From positions 212,534-276,533 of the forward strand of contig CAMCBN010000001.1 in NCBI GenBank assembly GCA_945873065.1: 64,000 nucleotides of DNA. Reading direction: 5' to 3'. Below, piece after piece: positions 1 through 7,861 of the stretch. The stretch comes from an uncultured Candidatus Saccharibacteria bacterium. GTDB lineage: Bacteria > Patescibacteriota > Saccharimonadia > Saccharimonadales > Saccharimonadaceae. The notes under the pieces were generated by a model. The model did not search any database and was not told the origin of the DNA. It saw only the letters and a list, made by a program, of their open reading frames with translations. How positions within the stretch are numbered: the first letter of the stretch is position 1; the number at the start of each line of letters is the position of its first letter. The translations under genes and the position numbers were made by a program.

Positions 1-1037
1 CCGTTGATATCAAAAAAGGCGAATTCTTTGGTATAGTTGGGCGAAACGGTTCAGGTAAAAGCACTTTACTCAAGACTATGGCTGGTATCTACGTACCGAC
101 CAAGGGCTCAGTGACAGTACAAGGTTCATTAGTCCCGTTTATTGAACTTGGAGTCGGATTCAACCCAGAACTAACTGGTCGGGAAAACGTTTATCTTAAT
201 GGAGCACTACTCGGATTTAGTCATGCAGAGGTCGATGCTATGTACGACGAGATAGTGGCTTTTGCTGAATTGGCTGATTTTATGGACGAAAAGCTCAAAA
301 ATTATTCGTCTGGTATGCAGGTGCGGTTGGCGTTTTCGGTGGCGATCCAGGCCAAGGGTGATATTTTGTTGTTAGATGAGGTATTAGCAGTGGGCGATGA
401 GGCTTTCCAGCGAAAATGTTATGATTATTTTGCTCAACTTAAGCGCGAAAAACGAACAGTTATTTTGGTGACACATGACATGGCATCGGTGCAGAGATTT
501 TGCACGCGAGCGATGTTGATCGAAGATGGTGAAGTGACGGTTATTGGCGATACGCTAGAGGTGACCGACCGCTATCAAGAGATTAATATGCCACAGGACG
601 AGCAATTATCACACGATGATACCGGCACGCAATTAACACAGTATGGCTCGATCGATACTACACTAGATCGTACCTTGTTGCGCGGTAATAAAGACACAAG
701 GTTGGTGGTAAAAAATATAGTTACGACTGAAAAGGATATCACTGATGCGTTCTTCGGTTTTACGATTCGTAAGGAAGATGGTACTCCGGTTTATTGGTAT
801 ACGACCGAGGCGCCACATACGCAGATTAAAAAATTTACGGCAGGCGAGCCAGTCACAGTTGAATTTGACATTCAAAACATCTTTGGCGATGGCATGTATT
901 TCATCGATGTTTCGGTAAAGAGCAATGATCGGTCGAAGGAATATATTATTCAAAATCAAATAGTTGAATTTCGCGTCGCTGGGTGGGGTCAAAATGGCTG
1001 GATGCTTCACCCGGACGCACATGTGACAATACGATGA
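1..1037 (+). CDS. Polysaccharide ABC exporter ATP-binding protein (Wzt-like), 5' end outside window
   Basis: Nucleotide-binding subunit of an ABC exporter that moves lipid-linked polysaccharide across the membrane. The reading frame is open from base 3 and enters from upstream. Walker A (GRNGSGKST) lies at about 40-66, the signature YSSGMQ at about 303-320, Walker B (ILLLDE) at about 363-380, followed by the H-loop VTHD. After the ATPase comes a beta-rich domain of about 110 residues, as in Wzt proteins whose C-terminal domain binds the glycan cargo. The permease (Wzm) is expected just upstream, outside the window. The stop overlaps the start of the next gene as ATGA, so the two are co-translated. 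Family assignment is firm; cargo is inferred. Confidence 0.9.
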   Translation, partial: VDIKKGEFFGIVGRNGSGKSTLLKTMAGIYVPTKGSVTVQGSLVPFIELGVGFNPELTGRENVYLNGALLGFSHAEVDAMYDEIVAFAELADFMDEKLKNYSSGMQVRLAFSVAIQAKGDILLLDEVLAVGDEAFQRKCYDYFAQLKREKRTVILVTHDMASVQRFCTRAMLIEDGEVTVIGDTLEVTDRYQEINMPQDEQLSHDDTGTQLTQYGSIDTTLDRTLLRGNKDTRLVVKNIVTTEKDITDAFFGFTIRKEDGTPVYWYTTEAPHTQIKKFTAGEPVTVEFDIQNIFGDGMYFIDVSVKSNDRSKEYIIQNQIVEFRVAGWGQNGWMLHPDAHVTIR

Positions 1038-2434
1038 CGAAAAAAAATCGGACTATCCTTGCTGTTGGTGCTTATGAGCGAGACAATTTTGGTGATTATT
1101 TGTTTTACGAAGTTTTACGACGGTATTGCCCAGACGATTGTATAATACCTGGCTCGGTGATATATGGTGATATGATAGATAGCTACGGTATGGTGGTTTT
1201 ACCATACGATTATGTACTAAGGCATTATCCAGTCGATGCTGTATGGGTAGTTGGTGGCGAGGTCGGTGGTGTTGATATCAAAGATGCTATGATAATGTCG
1301 CTTGATGAAACGAAGGTACCTTATCAGATAGTTCCGCGTGATCAACAGGTTGAGCTTGAGCAACTGTATGGTGCAGATAATGCAAATTGTCAGGCATATA
1401 TACCAGACATGTCGTTATATTCCGAAAAGAATGATAAAGTACCATTGATAGTTAATTCTGTTGGGCTGACGCGTTTATTTAGTAGATATCAAAAAGAAGC
1501 ACCATCAGTATTGAGCCAGGCGTCTCAGATAGTTGTGCGAGACAAAGTGTCGCAACAGGCTGTAAAAGATATTGGATATGAGGCGAAATTAGAGCCAGAT
1601 ATTGTGCACAGTTTGCCAGCATTGTACACGCCAAATCATCACGATGGTGTAGGTATCATAGTGCAAGCAAATGTTCGTTATATCGAACAGATCGGCATGG
1701 GTAAGCTAGAGAATGCACTTTGCTCGGTCGCCCATCATCTTAAGCAGCCGATTACTTTTCTGGCAGCTGGGACGGCTTATAGCCATGATTCGTTAGACTT
1801 ATATCGAGAGATGAGCGACCATCTGGCGCATCGTCAAGTAAAAAGCCGTGTCATAACGACGCGTCGCCCATTAGAATTAGTCGATTACATTGCTTCAGCA
1901 CGGATGACGATTAGCACGTCACTGCATGTGCGGATTATTTCGGCAAGTTATGGTATACCACGTATTTCGCTTGAAAACGATAAAGTCAAACAATATGCTG
2001 TGCAATGGGATGCAGTGTGGCCGACACACATTACATTGGATAAACTCACTGAGGCAGTAGAGGCAACAAAAAATATAGATGACAGATATCTGCAGCGGAG
2101 TGATTTGACAAAACGCGCACATAAGACTTTACGTAGTTTGATGTCGCATATCCCTGGAGATACCAGAGCACTACAGGTTGATTTATCGCAAATATACCAT
2201 GGTTGGCAGCGACAAAATTTCGATCACATGTTGTCATTGATCGTTGGTTACCAAAGAGAATGTCGTGAAGTAGCAGCTTACCGTGAATCGATACAGATGA
2301 AATTACAAGAGCTTGACGTAGAGAAAGACGCTGCTCGCTACTACAAGAATCAGCTAGATCAAATCCTCGAGTCACGGAGCTGGCGTCTTCTACGGCGTAT
2401 TAAGAATTTAACGGCTTTTCTTAAGCGTCGCTAA
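1034..2434 (+). CDS. Polysaccharide pyruvyl transferase family protein
   Basis: Predicted to transfer pyruvate from PEP as a ketal onto a cell-surface glycan (CsaB family). The N-terminal GAYERDNFGDYLFYE matches the conserved NxGD start of the family, and the C-terminal SLHVRIISASYGIPRISLE matches the conserved substrate-site block. The start at 1034 was chosen because its ATG overlaps the stop of the ATPase gene (ATGA); an upstream in-frame ATG at 983 would add 17 residues read from inside that gene. 466 residues; the last 60 or so are charged and probably helical, beyond the catalytic fold. Its 3' end overlaps the convergent glycosyltransferase gene by 27 bp. Confidence 0.85.
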   Translation: MTKKNRTILAVGAYERDNFGDYLFYEVLRRYCPDDCIIPGSVIYGDMIDSYGMVVLPYDYVLRHYPVDAVWVVGGEVGGVDIKDAMIMSLDETKVPYQIVPRDQQVELEQLYGADNANCQAYIPDMSLYSEKNDKVPLIVNSVGLTRLFSRYQKEAPSVLSQASQIVVRDKVSQQAVKDIGYEAKLEPDIVHSLPALYTPNHHDGVGIIVQANVRYIEQIGMGKLENALCSVAHHLKQPITFLAAGTAYSHDSLDLYREMSDHLAHRQVKSRVITTRRPLELVDYIASARMTISTSLHVRIISASYGIPRISLENDKVKQYAVQWDAVWPTHITLDKLTEAVEATKNIDDRYLQRSDLTKRAHKTLRSLMSHIPGDTRALQVDLSQIYHGWQRQNFDHMLSLIVGYQRECREVAAYRESIQMKLQELDVEKDAARYYKNQLDQILESRSWRLLRRIKNLTAFLKRR

Positions 2435-3742
2435 AGCCTTTTTGATCGGAGTGTCTAGACTATCACCCCATTCGCTATTGATCTTGGTCGTTTTGAGATT
2501 GGCGTCTCGCTGTGTGTCTGGCATCTTTGCTGCTAGGTTGATTGCGCCAGCCATAGACTCGACGTCTAGATCAGACATGATGATATTTTTTGAATATTTA
2601 GTAAGGCGTTGTTTGTTGGCATATTTTGTAGTTACGACAGTGGAACCGATTGAGGCGAATTCTAAGGTTGGATAGTTTGGGTGAGGTGCCATCATAGGAG
2701 ATATAGCAATGTCGACAGTCTTACTAAATGCCACATAGTCATCCATCGACATCTTGCCTTTATTATGTACGACCGCACCTGACGAGAGAGTAATGTCAGG
2801 AATATTATCTTGCCCCGCCATATAACATTCCCATTCGTTCGGTTCGATAAAACCAGCCTTGAAAGCGTGATCGATCGCTTGGAGTGCGGTGAAGAACATG
2901 TTACGGTGAACATTTGGTCGACCATAGAGAAAGAGTACTTTTTTCTCTCCGGCTGATTTTTTCTGCACTTTACCGCTCTTGACCCGGGATACAGCTGGCT
3001 CAAACGATAATGGCTTCGCAAAAGCCGGATAACCACGCTCTACCATGAAGTCCGCCATTAGTTTGGTATTGCAAAGTGGAATAAACTTATCAGTCTTGTA
3101 AGTACTTTCGGCCAAAACATACATGTCACTGTTATTATAAAAAATCGGTTCGAAATCTTGTACTAAGTAAATAAACTTTTGTTGCAGCGGCATACGTGAT
3201 AAATTGTAAGCATCCCACCAAGCCGAGGCAATGAATAGGTCTTCTTTGTGAGTACTTATATAGCCGTAGCGATCATAAGCACGGTCAGCAACACTGATGA
3301 CCTGAATATCGTCATCAGTAATCGTGATCCCTTCGCGGTCAAAAAATGATACTAGGCTTTCTGGAGTGCCAGTTTTAAGGGTTTGAATAATACGTAATTT
3401 GCGATCCATTGCCTGAGCAAACTTTGCTGCTACCACCAACGCTGTAGCTGTCCCCCCAAAGAACGAACCGCCATCAAGTGAGGGTATGAGTAGTGTTACA
3501 GTTGGTTTTGACCCAACTGCTGGCATCGAGGCATGGATAGGTAAAGTATAGGGTATCGATCCGTAGTAGATTTTTTCGAGCGGTAAGGTGTCGTTGACTT
3601 TCATTGAATAGTCGACACCATCTAGCATGCGAGTAGCTTTATCTTCGACTTTGCTAGTAAAGTTAACTCCCTTACGTAATGCTCGGTTACTTAAATAAGC
3701 GGTTTTGCGCGCTGCGCGAATTGAGAATTGAAGGATACTCAT
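2408..3742 (-). CDS. Glycosyltransferase, WsaF-like (GT-B fold)
   Basis: 444-residue cytoplasmic glycosyltransferase resembling the rhamnosyltransferase WsaF, with the block LIPSLDGGSFFGGTATALVV near residue 85, YLVQDFEPIFY near 190, FLYGRPNVHRNMF in the C-terminal Rossmann domain and HPNYPTLEFASIGS as the donor-site loop. It follows the GT2 gene by 3 bp on the same strand, so the two form an operon, with a GGAG ribosome site about 10 bases before the ATG. The dTDP-rhamnose genes in this window fit a rhamnosyl role, but the donor is inferred. The 3' end overlaps the pyruvyl transferase gene convergently. Confidence 0.8.
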   Translation of the reverse strand: MSILQFSIRAARKTAYLSNRALRKGVNFTSKVEDKATRMLDGVDYSMKVNDTLPLEKIYYGSIPYTLPIHASMPAVGSKPTVTLLIPSLDGGSFFGGTATALVVAAKFAQAMDRKLRIIQTLKTGTPESLVSFFDREGITITDDDIQVISVADRAYDRYGYISTHKEDLFIASAWWDAYNLSRMPLQQKFIYLVQDFEPIFYNNSDMYVLAESTYKTDKFIPLCNTKLMADFMVERGYPAFAKPLSFEPAVSRVKSGKVQKKSAGEKKVLFLYGRPNVHRNMFFTALQAIDHAFKAGFIEPNEWECYMAGQDNIPDITLSSGAVVHNKGKMSMDDYVAFSKTVDIAISPMMAPHPNYPTLEFASIGSTVVTTKYANKQRLTKYSKNIIMSDLDVESMAGAINLAAKMPDTQRDANLKTTKINSEWGDSLDTPIKKALATLKKSR

Positions 3743-3745
3743 GAT

Positions 3746-4591
3746 TTAAGCTGCTCCATGAATTTTGATTGATTTGGTAATTTCTGGAAGGAACGGGTCG
3801 CCCACTTCTGGGTCGTAGCCACGGATATAGGAAAGGTAGCTATTGTAAAAGTCTTCAGCCGGTATCGGAGTAAATTTGCGTGAAACGCTTTCTTTGTGTA
3901 GCATATAACCACCGCCAACAAACCAAGTTTGATAGCCAGCTTCGTTCATGCGTATACAAAAATCGACATCACCACCACAGATGATGAATTTTTCGTTCAG
4001 GCCTTTGACTTTTTTGAATTTTGATCGCTTAACCATCTGCGCTGCACCTGTTACAGCGGTCATCGGCATATCAGTAGTAATGTCGTAAGGGAATTTTTCG
4101 GTGCCTTTTTCGGCTAGGGCGGTCGCATACTTTTCGCGGACGTACATGTGATCAGCGAGCCCTTCTGGCATCAAATAGATACCAGCGTGCTGAATTTGTT
4201 TTTCGTCGCCATAGAGTAATGTACAGCCGACGACGCCAACGTCTTTTTGACTAGCTTTTTTATACATCCGTTCGATTAGACCACGCGAATTTTCGCGCAA
4301 CTCTATGTCGTTATTGAGCATCAGAATGTATTTACCAGTCGTTTGTGCCACACCCCAGTTGTACTCTTTGTGATAGTTGAAGGGATGGTCCCAGGTGCGA
4401 AGTTGAGCATTTTGGGTAGTTCGTACATATTCCTCGACTTTGGTGACTTCCTCGGGTTTGGAATTATTGCTGATGAGAAGGATTTCTTTGACGGCGGGGC
4501 CGTATTTGTAAAGTGATCGAACACAATCAATGGTCATCTTGGCATGATTGTGAAACGCGATCACTATTGATAAATCAAGAACGTTACTCAT
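3746..4591 (-). CDS. Family 2 glycosyltransferase (rhamnosyltransferase-like)
   Basis: 281-residue GT-A enzyme. LSIVIAFHNHAKMT is the nucleotide-binding start, LMLNNDIEL carries the metal-binding NND (DxD-like) motif, and GGDVDFCIRMNEAGY is the catalytic ED-type motif of WbbL-like transferases. No membrane segment. It is the first gene of a two-gene operon with the WsaF-like enzyme. A TATAAT box ends 6 bases before the ATG, implying a leaderless transcript. Acceptor and sugar cannot be read from sequence. Confidence 0.85.
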   Translation of the reverse strand: MSNVLDLSIVIAFHNHAKMTIDCVRSLYKYGPAVKEILLISNNSKPEEVTKVEEYVRTTQNAQLRTWDHPFNYHKEYNWGVAQTTGKYILMLNNDIELRENSRGLIERMYKKASQKDVGVVGCTLLYGDEKQIQHAGIYLMPEGLADHMYVREKYATALAEKGTEKFPYDITTDMPMTAVTGAAQMVKRSKFKKVKGLNEKFIICGGDVDFCIRMNEAGYQTWFVGGGYMLHKESVSRKFTPIPAEDFYNSYLSYIRGYDPEVGDPFLPEITKSIKIHGAA

Positions 4592-4597
4592 AAGGTT

Positions 4598-4603
4598 ATT
4601 ATA
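4598..4603 (-). promoter_or_regulatory. -10 box for the GT2/WsaF-like operon
   Basis: TATAAT followed by 6 bases (AACCTT) and then ATG; leaderless-type promoter. Confidence 0.65.
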
Positions 4604-4638
4604 CCATACTTATTAATATTATAACAGAGGAGACTAGA

Positions 4639-6900
4639 TTACTGTGTAATAGCCGAACCATTGGGCATCGCTACAAGAAGGCTGTCGGGGATATCAATGG
4701 TGTTTATCGATGATCCACCCATGCGTAAGAAGGCGTTGTACGAAAAGATAGGGTGTTTTTGACCGTTATTGCCAGTGTATATGACGCCAGTTGTTGCGCT
4801 GCGTGCGAAGCGAAAAGTCCCTGCTAGTGGTATCTGACTGAGGAAGCTACGACGGAATGTACATCCGGAGATTTTTTGTTTAATACCCCAGGTGGTAGCG
4901 AGGTCGGTCGCTGGTACTACGACATGATAGTTGCTGCCAACGAGATGGAGTGAGCCAGTTTCGTCGTAAGTAGCTGATGATAGGGTAGTGGTATTTCCTG
5001 TGACTGATAGACGTTGTACAGGTGATGTACGTAGGCGATATTCACCTAGCTGGTTGAGCGACGAGAGTTGGCAGGTCGAACCATCAGTAGATGTTGTATA
5101 AATGAGTGATTGTTTAGCTGGATCATTTGATTGATATAGTGAGCCATGACCTGGTGCGATAACGAATGGGCCTTTGGCGAGTGAATTGATGAGTGTAGCG
5201 TTCACCGGGATCGGTGTGGTGTGTCCTAGTGCGAAATAATCGGTTAGGCTATAAAAATCGCGATGATGTTTGTTTTCTATGCTGGTGATTGTACCGGCAG
5301 GCGTCCGGTAGGTGGAATTGTTTGTCGCAACAAAATCGTCTTTACGATTTTGAAGAATTGGTTGCAAAGCGTCTAATGTTTGACCAGCGGGCCAATGATG
5401 GCGTACGTTTGTGACGTTGACCTTCTTGCCATCGACGAAATGGTAAAGCGAACCATCACTTAACTGCACAGTGTCTTTGATAAGAATTTGTGAAGTTGGT
5501 GGAGTTTTGGTATACACTGAAAATGTATCGACGAAGGTCGGTGTTGTCGATGACAAACTGCGGAATGCATCATAGCTCAGGCGATAGAAAGTATTGTTAC
5601 TATAGTAGTAAATAGTTGGTGTATTTTTGAATGAAACAAAACTATTGTTTTGCGGGAGAGACTCAGCATAAGGCTGTGTGGTGTTCATTGGGTTGGTAAT
5701 AGGGGTATGAGGTATTGTACCATAACCACGCTCCATCCGAGATTTACCGGATAAGAACGTACGCTTTCTGCCATTCTGCATGAGGTGGACCGATGAGCCA
5801 TTAAGCATTAGAGGACTAAGCGCTCCATATTCATACATGCGGTCGAATACCGATGGCTCTAGAGCCTTAGCATACGATGGGTCACCGCACCGAGGAAATC
5901 CCCAATCAATACATTGTTGCTCGCTAGCAAACCCGAAGCGGTAACCGTTATCAGCAAGATATATTGGTCCAGGTTTGGCCTTGTTAGAAAAGACTGTACT
6001 GAGTGTCCCTCCGTCATGGAGAGAATTCATATATGCATCGGAAACGGGTGTGACACCAAAACGACCAAAGCCATAAGCATCAATGACATTCCAGTTGGGG
6101 ATGAAATATTTGATGTTACCACTTTGTAGGTATACTGCTTGGTTTTGTGGTGACTGGATAAGAATTGAGCTAGTCGAGCTACCAAACCAGGTATTAAAAT
6201 ACAACCAAAAGTTACGATTGCCGTACGAACTACAACTATCACCCGTACCGAATCCAGCAGCTAATGCAGCAGCATTTGGTCGATACGGTGTGTAGCTATA
6301 CAAAGCGACAGTTGCACGATTCGTAATATTGACGTCGCTGCGTCCACATGCGCTATTGGGGTGCCAAAGGATAGAATTAATACCAATATGGTAGGGGGTA
6401 TACCAAGTCGGTGAATCGTTCATAATGGCACGAAACATAGTTGCTGCCCAACGAATTTGGTTTGTGAAGCCATAATATTCGGAGTTGCATACGCCTGGTG
6501 TAGAATCGGGACATCCATATCCCATGGCGGTTCGATATCGCCATGAGCCAGGCTGATTCATAGTTAGGAGACCGACTTCTTTTTGTAAGGTGACAAGGAG
6601 TACCTGTGGGTTGATTGCATAGCGCTGGGCGATCTCAGCAATAATCGTACCAGCGCTTTTGCCATTTTCGCGGTAATTTTTTAGACATGGCGCAGTACCA
6701 TCGATACAATCAGCTCCCTTTGCGACGATAAATCGTTGAATATCATCAGCCGACATAGCAGTGCTATTGGTAAAAATTGAATCGCTGATGATAGTGCCAG
6801 GATCAAATACATTAGCGTAGGCGCGATTGTTAAAAAGAAAAGGTGAGATGATAGCAGCTAACATAGTCGCGATAGTAGCACTAATCATATAACGTCTCAT
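4639..6900 (-). CDS. Secreted lysozyme-like surface protein with long repeat-like C-terminal part
   Basis: 753 residues. A signal peptide (MRRYMISATIATMLAAIISPF to about residue 30) is followed by a domain of about 200 residues: MSADDIQRFIVAKGADC, a CLKNY segment, AQRYAINPQVLLVTLQKEVGLL, then Trp/Tyr-rich stretches ending in NFWLYFNTWFG. The arrangement Q-K-E-V-G after an LLVTL helix resembles lysozyme-like hydrolases, making that Glu a candidate catalytic residue. I recall similar proteins, often called hemagglutinins, in Actinobacteria and Saccharibacteria. The remaining 500 residues have repeated short blocks with YYYSNNTFYRLS- and LMQNGRKRTFLSG-type motifs, suggesting a beta-propeller-like or wall-binding region. 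It overlaps the upstream membrane-protein gene by 4 bp. Cell-wall hydrolysis is an inference. Confidence 0.6.
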   Translation of the reverse strand: MRRYMISATIATMLAAIISPFLFNNRAYANVFDPGTIISDSIFTNSTAMSADDIQRFIVAKGADCIDGTAPCLKNYRENGKSAGTIIAEIAQRYAINPQVLLVTLQKEVGLLTMNQPGSWRYRTAMGYGCPDSTPGVCNSEYYGFTNQIRWAATMFRAIMNDSPTWYTPYHIGINSILWHPNSACGRSDVNITNRATVALYSYTPYRPNAAALAAGFGTGDSCSSYGNRNFWLYFNTWFGSSTSSILIQSPQNQAVYLQSGNIKYFIPNWNVIDAYGFGRFGVTPVSDAYMNSLHDGGTLSTVFSNKAKPGPIYLADNGYRFGFASEQQCIDWGFPRCGDPSYAKALEPSVFDRMYEYGALSPLMLNGSSVHLMQNGRKRTFLSGKSRMERGYGTIPHTPITNPMNTTQPYAESLPQNNSFVSFKNTPTIYYYSNNTFYRLSYDAFRSLSSTTPTFVDTFSVYTKTPPTSQILIKDTVQLSDGSLYHFVDGKKVNVTNVRHHWPAGQTLDALQPILQNRKDDFVATNNSTYRTPAGTITSIENKHHRDFYSLTDYFALGHTTPIPVNATLINSLAKGPFVIAPGHGSLYQSNDPAKQSLIYTTSTDGSTCQLSSLNQLGEYRLRTSPVQRLSVTGNTTTLSSATYDETGSLHLVGSNYHVVVPATDLATTWGIKQKISGCTFRRSFLSQIPLAGTFRFARSATTGVIYTGNNGQKHPIFSYNAFLRMGGSSINTIDIPDSLLVAMPNGSAITQ

Positions 6901-7451
6901 AAGGTTATCTCCTGTTTCGCTGTGCCTGATCGGTCACCAGATCGTATATTGACAGTGAGTTGCCAGGTACCACCTGTTATCTCAGTGATAGTAAATCCTT
7001 TGCACGTAGTGTAGTGGGGGCCATTAAAAATATCCACAGTTTGCATTATTGGGGCAGTATCTTTTTTAGTCATATTTAGTGTACAGGTGCCATTTGGTAA
7101 CAACTCGTTAACCATCACACCGACACGTAAGGGGACACCGCTTGCGTGAGTAATAACGACGCTGATCGGCTTTGATGATTGCGTAGTAGTATTGTTATGT
7201 TGGGGTTGCTGAGGCTCACTTGGTCGATCAAGCTTTGGATTCTTTTCATCGTTGTTAGGTTTGGAATAATTGGTTTCACCAACGGGCCGATTTGGCGTTG
7301 ATAAACCCTCGGAAGGATTGACTGATTTATGGTGTTGGGTGATATACCAATACAAACCGATACCTGCTGTAATGATCAGAATAATCCCACCGACCAATAA
7401 CGAAAGACGGCGTATTCTAGTGAAGTTAAATGTGTGTTTTTTCTTTTTCAT
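6897..7451 (-). CDS. Membrane-anchored hypothetical protein, partner of the lysozyme-like protein
   Basis: 184 residues: a Lys-rich N-terminus, one transmembrane helix (LSLLVGGIILIITAGIGLYWY), a Pro/Asn/Ser/Gln-rich linker of about 60 residues, then a small beta-type extracellular domain with two Cys (TCTLNM and TTCKGF) that could form a disulfide. Its stop overlaps the start of the next gene by 4 bp (ATGA), so the two secreted proteins are translationally coupled. No recognised family; function unknown. Confidence 0.7.
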   Translation of the reverse strand: MKKKKHTFNFTRIRRLSLLVGGIILIITAGIGLYWYITQHHKSVNPSEGLSTPNRPVGETNYSKPNNDEKNPKLDRPSEPQQPQHNNTTTQSSKPISVVITHASGVPLRVGVMVNELLPNGTCTLNMTKKDTAPIMQTVDIFNGPHYTTCKGFTITEITGGTWQLTVNIRSGDRSGTAKQEITL

Positions 7452-7861
7452 AGTATGATAAGATTTGTTCTAATATTGTTTTATATGTATACTACCGCAG
7501 AATAGCTTGGTATACAATAGCCATAACCAATATAAACCAAACAAATCATTTATCTAACTGTACTGGAAATATGTCATGGCGGTGGTGGGCCGTGGAGCGC
7601 CAGCTTGGGGTCAGTCCGGCGACGGTGCGGCAGGTGGTTCGATTCGATGTTGATAAATTTCCAATTGAAATTCAGACGGCTCTCGTCCGACGGGCGTTGT
7701 CTTGTGGGGTGGAGAGATGCTGCTTCGGGGCATGACGCTCGGGGTGCGAGGCGTCCGAGTCCTCCAGCGAGTCCATCTGCGCTGCGGCACCCTCGCCGGG
7801 GAGTGTCCAGACGAAGACCAGGCCGACTTCAGAGATACATCACCAAACCTTACAATAGTGA
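7452..7861. other. Intergenic region with a GC-rich patch of foreign composition
   Basis: Bases 7452-7570 are AT-rich like other spacers here. From 7571 to about 7840 the GC content is about 62% by hand count (167 of 270), far above the flanks. A 54-codon frame opens at 7571 (+) and reads WAVERQLGVSPATVRQVVRF, which looks like a helix-turn-helix segment; after its stop at 7735 the high-GC codon pattern continues in another frame (EMLLRGMTLGVRGVRVLQ) to 7864. The simplest reading is a decayed, frameshifted fragment of a gene from a high-GC organism. No start, promoter or complete domain is evident. I do not recognise a structured RNA (not tmRNA, SRP or RNase P). Confidence 0.45.
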
